From NCBI GenBank assembly GCA_030544215.1, contig JARZZO010000002.1, forward strand, positions 79,987,150 through 80,051,149: a DNA stretch of 64,000 nt, written 5' to 3'. This document shows, in pieces, positions 34,901-42,586 of the stretch; the first letter of the stretch is position 1, and each line of letters begins with the position of its first letter. The DNA is from Zantedeschia hybrid cultivar. Lineage: Eukaryota > Streptophyta > Magnoliopsida > Alismatales > Araceae. A program made the position numbers and the translations under genes. The notes under the pieces are model-generated. The model saw nothing but the letters and a program-made list of their open reading frames with translations. It was not told the DNA's origin and did no database searches.

Positions 34901-37476
34901 TGGCTAAAGAAATAAAATATTAAAAGAAAACACTTGCAGATTTAGAAGAGTTATGCAATTTTATAAAAGGTATCAGTTCTTTTCTAGAATTGGGGATAAC
35001 AGCAGGTTGTATACGTCAAAAACAGAAGTGGGTGAGCATAAAAAGCTTCTTACAACAGCATGTATTATATGCAACTATAAAGAGAGTAATTAAAGCTTGT
35101 CTGACAGGGCATGCGTAGACAGAACACTTAACAGGTTGATCAGTATGAAATGGGAGATGTTTGGCAGGGGTACAAAAATCAAAGAAAAGGGTTGCACATG
35201 CTAAAGCAGCTTTTGACTAATCGGTTGGCAGATGGATATGATTTCAACACATTGGGAAGAATAAATGATATTAAAAGGTGAGGTGTTAATTTAATATTGC
35301 CATATTCTCCCACTACTAACAGATAAAGGAGAATATGAGATTAAAACCTGGAAGAGTCGAATCGTGGGAATTTGTGGGAGCCTGGCTATACTTGACGCGA
35401 AGAAGGCCGGCGACGCAGCAGCAGCTTCGGCAATGGTCGAGGAAGCCCGCGTGGTGCTGGTTGCCGCGGCGGTGCCTGGTGCGGAGCCTGGTGCTGGTTG
35501 CCGCGGCGGTGCTGCGGTCAACGGTGGAGCACGACGGTGCGGAGGAGAGGTTGCCCTGGCGGTGGTGTGCAGCGAAGGGCAGCGGCGGCAACGGCAACGG
35601 CAGGCAGCTGCGGGCAGCGGCTGTGTGTGGCAGCACCGGGGTGCGACTGGCTGCAGCGGTAAGAGCAGCGTCGACGGTGGCGAGGTGCGGCGGGTCCCAC
35701 GGCAGGGGCGTGCGAGGAGCGGCGGTGGTTCGGTGCTCCGGTGGTGCTGCAGCGGGCTGTGGCGGTTCAGCAACGGCAGTGATGCAGCGGCGATGACACA
35801 ACGGGTCTCGACGCAGTAGCGATGCTCGGGGGAAGCCGCGACGGCGAGTCTCGGCGGTGGCTGGTCTCGGCGGTGGCTGCGACGGCAAGGGCACGGCGAG
35901 GCACGGGGAGCTGCGGCGTGCTGCTGCGGCAGGGGCGGCGGCGAGGCGCGGGGTGAGCCGCGGTTCGCTGCAGCGGTAGCGGCGGGACGTGGCGGCGGCG
36001 GCGATCGCGGGGAGCAGCGGCGGCGATCGCGGGGAGCAGCGGCGGTTCGCGGCAGGGCTGCGGCGTGGCTCCGGTGCGAGGGCAGCGTTGCGGCGGCGGC
36101 GAGGACGAACCCGCTCTGATACCAGTGATGGATCGTGAGAGAGAGGAGAGAAAAGCGCAAGTGAGGAAAGCGGGCTCCGATGGTTAACACAAGGTAAGTT
36201 CTATTCTTCACCTCGGTTTCCTTTTTATAGAGGCCCTTCCATTAACCATCTCCGCCCCCTCCTCGGAACCGCCTCCTAAATCTTAGGGATCCTGGGAGAC
36301 CAAGTCTCCATGCTTATCCCTGCAACAGACTCCTAATATCAAGGGGTTGATGGTCACTATCTAACAGTAAATTGCTGTCAAATGCCACATTCTATGTCCC
36401 ACAGGAACGTGGTATTTTACAGCATTTTACAACATTTTATGTCAATTGTCAAATCAATCAACACCTAATTGAAACTGCACTGCTTAATTGCCGAGCATCA
36501 CTTAGTGGGACTGATGTATACTGCATGGCATGCTTTGCGCTCTCTAATTTGGAGAACCTTTACATCTAGACTACAAAAAATGGGAATTATATAAACATAA
36601 ATGATCTTATAAACACATAATTAATTGATGCAGTAATTGACTAATAATCAAAACACACTAAGAGAACCAATAAATTCAACATTCCAAGCAGATCGAAGAC
36701 CTACAACAATACAACAAGATGTCCGAACAAGACAAAGTGGGGTTTTTGATGCAGTTTTGGAGAACAAACACGAGCAGGTACGAAAGAAAAGAAAGGCAGG
36801 GGAGTTACCTTCAGCCACTGCCATCTCGACGTCTTCCATGGTGACCAGACCCTTCTGCAGAGCCTCCTTTTGCTCCTGACACATGTTCAAAACAAAGTCA
36901 GAGAAAATTAACAGCAAAAAACAAATAACAACCATTGGGGGTTGTTTGGTTTGATGTAAAACGTCGTAAAATATTGGTTTTGAAATCCCCGATTTTAAAA
37001 TCAACAAAACCAAGCCCCCAGTTTCTAAATCATTAATCCTAGAATCATCGGTTTTAGTTTAAGAAATCGAAAATTTTGGGAAAAGCCGATGAAAGAGTAC
37101 TACATAAGTGAACATGTTTAGAAATCCGACAATTTACGTCACCCCAAACGCCTGGAAAAACACCAAAAAAATAAAATTTGACACTCCAAACTTGAGGAAA
37201 ACATCGTTTTGACGACATTTTGCAGCATCTCACGGCACAGCAAGCGATCTTTAGATAGGACACACGAATTACACAAATAGAACTGGAGGAGGTGGTGAGA
37301 GAGAGAAAGGGTACCCGGCGCCATTTCTTGAAGAGCTTGCGCTTGCGCTTGCCGGAGACGGGGATAGAGTTGTCCTGCTTGTGCCGCAGCTTCCCCGCAG
37401 AGTCGCCGCGCAGCGCACGCTTCCGCTCCTGGTTCCCCGCCCGCTTCGCCTTCGTCACCACGTTGTACTTGGCCAT
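28957..37476 (-). CDS. Small basic, probably nucleolar protein (three exons, ~122 residues)
   Basis: Seen: exons 37476-37315, 36875-36809 and 29096-28957 join at GT-AG sites in frame, ending at a TAA. The start ATG opens MAKYNVVTKAKRAGNQERKR. Residues 41-54 are SGKRKRKLFKKWRR; exon 2 adds KGLVTMEDVEMAVAEG; exon 3 gives a Lys-rich tail (KRAKKLKIKKLKGKGK). Very high Arg/Lys content and short length fit a nucleolar or ribosome-assembly protein. From memory the SGK+KRKL core recalls the animal C11orf98 family, which needs checking. The promoter carries telo-box and site II motifs, consistent with that role. Intron 1 is filled by a MITE-like repeat, and intron 2 (7.7 kb) by a MITE plus an intact Copia. 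Exons 1-2 are well supported; exon 3 rests on phase, splice sites and basic composition. Confidence 0.75.
29938..30046. mobile_element. Left half of a MITE interrupted by the Copia element
   Basis: It starts CTAAGGTGTCACTTGGTTTG and continues GATGTAAAATACTGTAAAATG. Together with 36367-36466 it forms an element of about 205 bp with inverted ends. The last five bases, GTAAA, are one copy of the Copia TSD. Confidence 0.7.
30047..30287 (-). repeat. Copia 3' LTR
   Basis: The 241-bp LTR is the partner of 36126-36366, with two differences. It is preceded on the plus strand by the TSD copy GTAAA. Confidence 0.96.
30288..30504 (-). repeat. Copia 3' region: four hairpin-like repeats plus polypurine tract
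   Basis: Just inside the 3' LTR, the minus strand carries AAGTGGGAGA at 30288-30297 as polypurine tract. Upstream of it, four copies of a unit like ATACATCTCACGGATAGTG lie at about 30328-30480. Each holds short complementary CTCAC / GTG.GAG arms. The same unit is found at the equivalent place in the relic element at 48920-49030. Confidence 0.75.
30505..34494 (-). CDS. Copia gag-pol polyprotein, 1329 residues, uninterrupted
   Basis: The start chosen is the ATG at 34494 (MASKLIASELAKLDKLNG), a normal gag N-terminus; the frame is open 40 codons further up without similarity. Order: gag 1-220; CCHC zinc knuckle C252-C255-H260-C265; protease VDSGATCH with D305; integrase zinc finger H444/H449/C474/C477; integrase core D503, D566, E602 with exactly 35 residues between the last two; reverse transcriptase D925 and YVDD at 1010-1013; RNase H with D1179, E1222 and D1257; C-terminus DPLTKSIPVESFVKH. 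Every catalytic residue looked for is present. The polyprotein would supply capsid, protease, integrase and RT/RNase H for replication in cytoplasmic particles. General type is Tnt1-94-like Copia; I do not assign a lineage. Confidence 0.97.
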   Translation of the reverse strand: MASKLIASELAKLDKLNGTNYDMWHRKIKYGLIHDNIEHVLNCTVPELTDNSGEGDIRRREQWLSDDNKAKSLMLMFMEDNLIKFFETYETARKLWDAIKEKYDTTSEVNTQLLLHRYNSCRMQESDSVIEHVNKMIVMAKDLSTAGTEVPERMQVATILNSLPSSLDMAATTLRMSGTVLRVTDLPAMLAVEQDIIASRKGQELNLQEVNAIHQKPSSAYNKSQNHSVGPNRPQFKTKSHYKGKRVPRGACYTCGKFGHYKANCPEKYGNKGKNPEKGGTGKREFVGLTECNAVIIDTNDWWVDSGATCHVAKTKKGLVEFKQLQPGEQRMYMGNNTYLNVEGVGSYRLDLGDSIMVLKDVCYAPSIRRNLLSVTALMKNGLEVRFYNKRVSIGKNKKVFAMGKLVPEHGLFCIPVVDTEVNNINDDVMNYSLCHLSECDLWHFRLGHPGKSKMEQMIRLNLLPLTKIELSPCEHCLVGKMTKKPFTVGHRSQGLLELIHSDICGPLSIKTYDRKEYFITFIDDYSRYAYVYLISAKSEALNCFKKYRAEVERQLGKNIKVLRTDRGGEYNSKEFESYCQEHGIRRHVTMPYTLQQNGVAERKNRTLMNAVRCMLSHSGLPKNFWGEALLTANYTLNRIPTKSIESTPYELWNGRKPEISHLKKWGSVAHVLIPNQLRDKLDFRTLKCRFIGYCDKSSGYRFFDKEKGIIEYRDATFLENVEEEESHHEKEPLSVIDDDYYNDLPINDPEIEEELPPNVEDEQMPLNETQENQPVIGNKRLRTPPAWMDDYHLYLCEPSCLTVDINEDNNIDPMNLNDVLKSSDSDLWRKAMEEEIDSIKRNNVWELCELPKNKKAIGCKWVFKKKIRVDGSIDKYKARLVAKGFTQMPGIDFQETYSPVAKFASIRMILAIVAHLDLELYQMDVKTAFLNGELEEDIYMKQLEGFQVEGQENKVCKPKKALYGLKQSSRQWYLKFHNVVIQLGFVPNQLDNCVYVMKSGSMFIILSLYVDDILLAGNDIGMLNNVKSELSEKFEMKDMGEASYVLGIQILRDRKSRMLSINQDKYLQSVLRRFGMQNCNPAPTPLVHGKRLSKEQCPGEGHDALQVPYAQAVGSLMYAMLCTRPDIAYAVSLVSRYQSNSGPAHWEAVKKIMKYLKGTLHHKLIYQADTLEVLGYSDADFGGDKDDGKSTSGHLFIFGGAAVSWSSKKQGCVARYTQEAEYVACSMATTHAVWIRRFLTELNLNLVEEPIEIYCDNQAAISLINSGANSSRGKHIEIQYHYIRDIVQKGEIKVTYIPTSDMIADPLTKSIPVESFVKHVSLMGLGNI
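34495..36111 (-). other. Copia leader with a GC-rich block
   Basis: The leader between PBS and gag is about 1.6 kb. Its gag-proximal half (34495-35300) is AT-rich. About 35390-36118 is extremely GC-rich, made of GCGGC/GGCAGC-type units. Long frames are open on both strands there. The longest on the element's strand starts inside the LTR with GTG, not ATG, and reads as low-complexity Ala/Pro/Arg. I treat them as composition artefacts, not genes. Confidence 0.7.
36112..36124 (-). other. Copia primer-binding site
   Basis: On the minus strand TGGTATCAGAGC follows the 5' LTR after one base. It is complementary to the 3' end of initiator methionine tRNA, the usual Copia primer. Confidence 0.93.
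36126..36366 (-). repeat. Copia 5' LTR
   Basis: The 241-bp repeat carries a TATA box, TATAAAAAGG, at about 36220-36229 on the minus strand, which places the transcription start near 36195. It differs from the 3' LTR by two transitions. Confidence 0.96.
36372..36466. mobile_element. Right half of the MITE interrupted by the Copia element
   Basis: It contains TATTTTACAGCATTTTACAA and ends TCAATCAACACCTAA, the inverted counterpart of the left half. It sits directly after the second GTAAA target copy. Confidence 0.7.
36945..37245. repeat. MITE-like repeat filling intron 1 of the small gene
   Basis: It begins GGTTTGATGTAAAACGTCGT, followed by CCGATTTTAAAATC. Its right part, with CCGACAATTTACG, ACACTCCAAA and GGAAAACATCGTTTT, matches the copy near 41995-42090. 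It takes up most of the 439-bp intron. Confidence 0.6.
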
Positions 37477-37680
37477 CGTCTCCCCCTAGAAACCCCCAAA
37501 GAAACCCTAGAATTCCCTCTGGCCCTGGGTTTTTGTCCTCCGTGCTCTCTCTACTACCTAGATGGCTACTAGGCTACACAGTCTACATTGTTTAGGCCCA
37601 TTAAAGGAGAAGAGCCCACGTTGAGCCGTAAGTGGGCCAGCGCTGAGTGAGAAAACTTGACCCAATATAACAGTAAATGG
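37477..37680 (-). promoter_or_regulatory. 5' UTR and promoter with telo-box and site II elements
   Basis: Directly upstream of the small basic-protein gene, GAAACCCTAG (about 37501-37510) contains the telo-box AAACCCTA. TGGGCC/TGGGCT site II elements appear three times on the gene strand between about 37590 and 37645 (seen on the plus strand as GGCCCA, AGCCCA and TGGGCC). In plants this pair of motifs is known from ribosomal-protein and ribosome-biogenesis genes. No TATA box is obvious. Confidence 0.6.
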
Positions 37681-38478
37681 CATCTCTTAAATTATTAGGT
37701 TAACTTTTACATAATACACAATTATATTACAGTATTATATAATAAATTTTGTTAAAAATTCCATTGCTACCTGCATGACAATTACACTAGGTACTTTGAC
37801 CAGGTTAACCACTTGACTTAATACAAAGATTATAATAAGTTTTATAAGTTGAATTGTTTGACTTAATATAATATTACAATATCTTAATAGTGTTATCTGT
37901 TTGATTTCAGTCGATTGTAATATTATTATATGATAATATTATATTATGGTTTTTAGCATTTACTAATATCATAGCATAACTTTATTAAATAAATTTGTAT
38001 TATCATAATTTATTAAGCAATTATATAATTGTGATAAGTTAGTACTTAAAATAGAATTATTACAAGGACTATTATGACCGATGCAGTAAACTCAGTCTGG
38101 GCAGGCATCTCAAGGCTCCAAAATGGTTCTATCTATTGGGCCTCATCATCGGAACAATTCACTGCTTTAAAATAAAACACTAGATTAGTTGGCAACAAAG
38201 TACGTGAAGCCAGTAAGGAAAGAGGGCCGAAAAAAGTGAGGAAAAGCGTCTTGTCTGTTTACGTGGGCCTTATGTATGGGCCAGACGATACAAAAGTGAG
38301 GGCAGGGTTATCCCATGGAAAGAGCTAGAATACGAGAGCCAGGGATAACTGAAGGATAAACCTGGTTTGTCCTCTTTAGACCTAGGTTAGATTATTCCAC
38401 TTGCTAAAGTGCTTTTTAGGTTAGGTTAGGGTTACTTGTAGCTGGAAATGGGACATTCCTCTACCAAAGAGGTGCCAA

Positions 38479-38640
38479 TGAAATCCTAAAATTCCCACTA
38501 GCCCTTGGTTTTTCTCCTCAGTGCTCTCTCTACTTGATGGCTATTAGCCTACTCCCCCGTCTCTACTCTACAATCTACACTGTTTAGACCCATTAAAGGA
38601 GGAGAGCCCCTGTTAGGCCGTAAGTGGGCCAATCTTGAAT
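38479..38640 (-). repeat. Second copy of the small gene's upstream region, without its coding exon
   Basis: This block aligns with 37501-37645: matching GAAA.CCTA.AATTCCC, then TG.TCTCTCTACT, then GTTTAG.CCCATTAAAGGAG, then GGCCGTAAGTGGGCCA in the duplicate. Similarity stops at the edge of the 5' UTR, so no start codon or exon was copied. The site II elements are retained. Confidence 0.75.
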
Positions 38641-38814
38641 CAGATACCATATTTAAAATTTTGTGAAAATAATCATATAATTTAAAATTATTATAGTGTA
38701 CTTATAAGATGCATTATGTTTTTTGTGAATCTTGATTGATACTCTTTCATTTACACGTAGCATGTTTGGTTATAAAATTTGTTTGGTTGAGATACTAATA
38801 AACAATAGAGTAAA

Positions 38815-39057
38815 ACTTGTTGCGTCGACAATTAGTGCTATATCTACTACCAATATTTTTAATCTAAAAAATTAATTTTTTTTTCATACATCCTAACTTG
38901 TTCTACATGTCTATACAATTTGATCTATGATCGGATGACCGAAAAACATTTGAAAAGTATTTTGATCATCCGATCGGAGATCGGAATGTACAGATGTGTA
39001 AGACGTATTGGGTTCTACCAAAAACTAATACAACACCGGCTACTAGAGCAGCAAGTG
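38815..39057. mobile_element. MITE with internal ATCGGATG foldback
   Basis: The ends ACTTGTTGC and GCAGCAAGT are inverted. The inner arms GATCGGATGACC and GATCATCCGATC also pair. It belongs with 26009-26375 and 50361-50669. Confidence 0.55.
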
Positions 39058-39059
39058 TT

Positions 39060-41144
39060 TCTCTAAACAATAATATGCCAACTATAAGGGAGCACATTTT
39101 ATAACTCAACTAATGTCATGGTTAATGAAGGACTCCTTCAGGTTTCAAACTTTGGACCAGTGGAATACGAACATGGCTTCAAGTGTAATATGAAAATGTG
39201 CAGTAGCTATGGTAAAATTTTAGAAAATAAGATAAAACAGATGACAACTATAGAATATAATGTACTAGCAAAAAACCCGCGCGATGTGCGACAAAGAGAA
39301 AAAATAAAGAGAATATAATAAAAAGTATTCTAAAATAAAAAAAATTGACATTGAAATAAAAATACATACAATCTCTCATTCAAGCAAAAAATACTTAAAA
39401 TAAAATGACATCCAAACTACATCTATTAAGTCATTCACATGGAAACTTGACCCGCTCTATGCATGGAGGAGAAAAAAATTAAAACTAGAAATTATAATAA
39501 TAAAAAGTAGTCCATGAATAAAGAAAATTGTCAAATAGAGTCACAGGATAACTTTATGGCACCACGCCAAAGAGAAAGAATGTCATGAATAACTTCTCTA
39601 TTTTTCACCCAATAAATCAAAAAAAGGAGAAGAGAGGAAAGTGTGAATGGCATGTTCTTCTCCTTAGACAGTTATTGTCACAAGTTTCTCTCAGTAATCT
39701 TAGATAAATGAATAAAAAATAATAGGAAGAGTGAGAATTTGGGGAGGGGGGAGATAAAAGGGAGAAGCAGAGAGTGCAGATAGATTGTCCCTTACATTGC
39801 AATGGCATTAAACTCAGGAATAAATTGATGATAACATATAGCGTGAGAGAGAGAATGGACGAAGAAATAGGAAGAGAGATGGATAAGTATATTTTTTGCA
39901 CATGGATGGAAGGGAATTGGATGTGTTTAATTTTATCTATGGAGTAAAAAAAAAGTTACTTTGTTTGCTATCTTAGATTCGTATTTTCAAATGAAACTTA
40001 TACATTTTAATGTGCAAGACATGTTAAAGTATATCCTAGTGTACATTCTACATGATAAGGCAATATAAGGTATAAGCAAAGTTTTGGGAAAATGCACTTG
40101 TATATATGTACATCAAAAAGATTGAATAAAAAAGTAAATGGATACATCCCACATGATTTTGTTAATGACGAAGTCAACATGAAAATCATTTATTTTTGTA
40201 CTTGACTAAGAAGATTATCTAAAAGCCCCTTTAAGTGAAGTAAAGGCCAGCTTGCAATCTTTAAAAAAAAAAAAGAAGAGGAAGAAGAAGAAGAAAGCCA
40301 ACGACAAAAAACTTCATATAAATAAATAAACATTTTTTATTGTCAACCCTTCGAAACTTTTGATATTATAACCCCTTATAATCCAACTATTTATAAATAA
40401 GTCCTCACAATCTCAACTTTCTTACAAAAAAGTCCTTTTGAGGAGGTTTTATAACATTCTTTGGGACTTTTTTGTAACATTCTGGGATCTTGCACTAATT
40501 CGGAGGGGATTGTGAGGGCTTATAAATAAATAGTTAGATTATAGGATTTTTTTTTTGTAAATACACTTTATTTTCAAGGGTTAAAGTTTAATTATATCAT
40601 ATAGTTGAAATGTATGCAATTAAAATGCCAAAGAAATATCTTAGTTTAAAAACAAAAAATAAAGATCATAATTATAATTTTTGAACTATGAATAAATATG
40701 TCATCAAAACATTTATGTGCAAGAAACACCAACTGTATTAGAGGATGTTGATCGTATGGTGGTGTGGCTTCTGTATGATAAAATAGCAGAAGGTAAATGA
40801 GGTTTATTTTATACAAAGCCCAATAGAGAAAACAAACCCAAAGTAAGTGGAAACCAAGCATATCACTTCTATTGTGATATCTTTTAATTATTTAATTAAT
40901 TTGACATCAATGAAAAAGAGGAGGAGTAAAAATACTGGGCAAACTAAGATAAAAAGAGTAGTTAATTATTTAATTAATTTCATTCATCATATATTTATTT
41001 TTTAAAATTGTCTATCTACAAAGAGAGGAAGCAATCAAATAGATAGCAAAAGAAAACTTTTATAAGGACCACATGACATTTACAAATAATTTATACTAAA
41101 ATTAAGAGAAAGAGAATTAGAGGCCATATTCAAATATGAATAAT
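39060..41144. other. AT-rich intergenic DNA
   Basis: No gene is recognised. A short direct repeat, TTAATTATTTAATTAATTT, occurs at about 40884 and 40962. Open frames are short and low in complexity. Confidence 0.5.
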
Positions 41145-41395
41145 TAAGGTGTCATTTGGTGTGTTGTAAACTACTGCAAAATATTGATTTTATGATCACC
41201 GATTTTAAAATGGTAAAAATAAATTCACTTGATTTTAAAATAAGCAGTGTAAGATCTTTGGCTTTAGTTTTCAGTAGTTTTCACCAAAATTAGCCAAAAA
41301 GAGTATCATTTTATGATTTTGCAATACAACACTTTATGATATTTCGAACTTGCAATGATTTATAGCACTTAAAAAAAAACAACTCCTAAATGGAT
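41145..41395. repeat. Copy of the AGGTGTCAYTTGGT foldback family
   Basis: The start AAGGTGTCATTTGGTGTGTT, then CACCGATTTTAAAATGG, matches the starts of the elements at 29938 and 36945. The right end is diverged. Confidence 0.55.
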
Positions 41396-41877
41396 GTGTC
41401 TCTTAATCTAGAACTTGGTTAGTTACCGTCAAAATTTAGAAAGACTACTCAAACATGTTAGCCCGAGGAACGGACACATCTTTGAAATTGAAATAACTTG
41501 GTTAAACTATGTGAACACAATAACGGACTACAAGTTTTAGTATGCCATTTGCTCCATTTGTAGGGGTCAACCACCGTGGCCAAACTATTTTGCTAGACTG
41601 TGACTTATTATCTGAGGAGACCACCGAGAACTACATATGGTTATTTAATGCATGATTATAACTATATCGAATTAACGATAACCAAGACATCGTATAATTA
41701 TAAAAGTCGTCTACTCAATGAGATAAATTTATAATTTAATGTTTATTTATTATACAGTTATTTTTTGTTTCAAAATTTTTAAATCTTATTAAACAAACTT
41801 ACATACTTCTTACTATATTTTTTTAATCGCATGTTAATTGTATGAGTGAATTTTCGCCATCTACTTTAAAATTTACA

Positions 41878-42125
41878 CCAAATTATATCTGAATATATCA
41901 TCCATTTTGAAATTGATTTCGATTTACGGTGATTTTAGAATGAAAATCTAAATCATCTAAAAGGAGAATTTAGGGGTCAATCGGTTTTAAAATACGACAA
42001 TTTACGATGCCCCAGACATACACAAAGGTATTGTAAAATAATTTATAGCACTCCAAAATATAAGGAAAACATCATTTTATAACTATTTATGACATTTGGT
42101 AATATTTTATAATGCACCGAACAAA
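41878..42125. repeat. Copy of the same foldback family, right-hand type
   Basis: It contains TTTACGGTGATTTTAGAATG, AAAATACGACAATTTACGATG and CTCCAAAATATAAGGAAAAC, shared with 22330-22541 and 36945-37245. It may be the second half of one larger element that starts at 41145. Confidence 0.55.
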
Positions 42126-42552
42126 GTCGACCATGATACATATATATAGACTTTTTTTTATCAATCTAATAAGTTGATTCCTTTTATTCTTTCACATTTT
42201 TTTTTAATCTATATGATGAGGTGATTCTTTTTATTTTTTCATAGTCAAATATTAAATGAAGGAGATTTATAAGAAGAAGATGGAATGATGAGGTCTAGAG
42301 GGGTGGTTTTAGCATAGAGTCAAAGAGTCCTACCTTTTTTTTTTTTTTTGCTTTTATTATATTTTTCTCTTTCCCATTTTATGATTGCTTGGTCTTCCAC
42401 GTCATGGGCATGTAGTGCAGTCTTTTAGGGGAATCTGGGGTGCTTTAATGGGAGTAAAGGAGGCCACGTTAGTGTGTGCATATGTGTGTGAGAAGATTAG
42501 ACATATTTTTATTAGAGAGAGAGAGAGAGAGAGAGAGGAGAGATGCGCTTTT

Positions 42553-42586
<34 letters not shown>

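Larger units (their letters stand above)
30047..36366 (-). mobile_element. Full-length, apparently intact Ty1/Copia LTR retrotransposon
   Basis: The 241-bp LTRs at 30047-30287 and 36126-36366 differ at only two positions. They have TG...CA ends and a perfect TSD GTAAA at 30042-30046 and 36367-36371. On the minus strand the order is 5' LTR, PBS, long leader, one gag-pol frame, repeat-bearing 3' region, polypurine tract, 3' LTR. All parts needed for autonomous movement are present. The low LTR divergence means a recent insertion. It lies in intron 2 of the small basic-protein gene, in the same orientation as that gene. Confidence 0.97.

Noticed and set aside
35291..36211. 306-codon frame across the Copia LTR, PBS and GC-rich leader, and overlapping frames on both strands
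   Set aside because: The frame starts with GTG, crosses functional non-coding sites, is low-complexity Ala/Pro/Arg, and equal-length frames exist on the other strand. GC-rich DNA lacks stop codons by chance.
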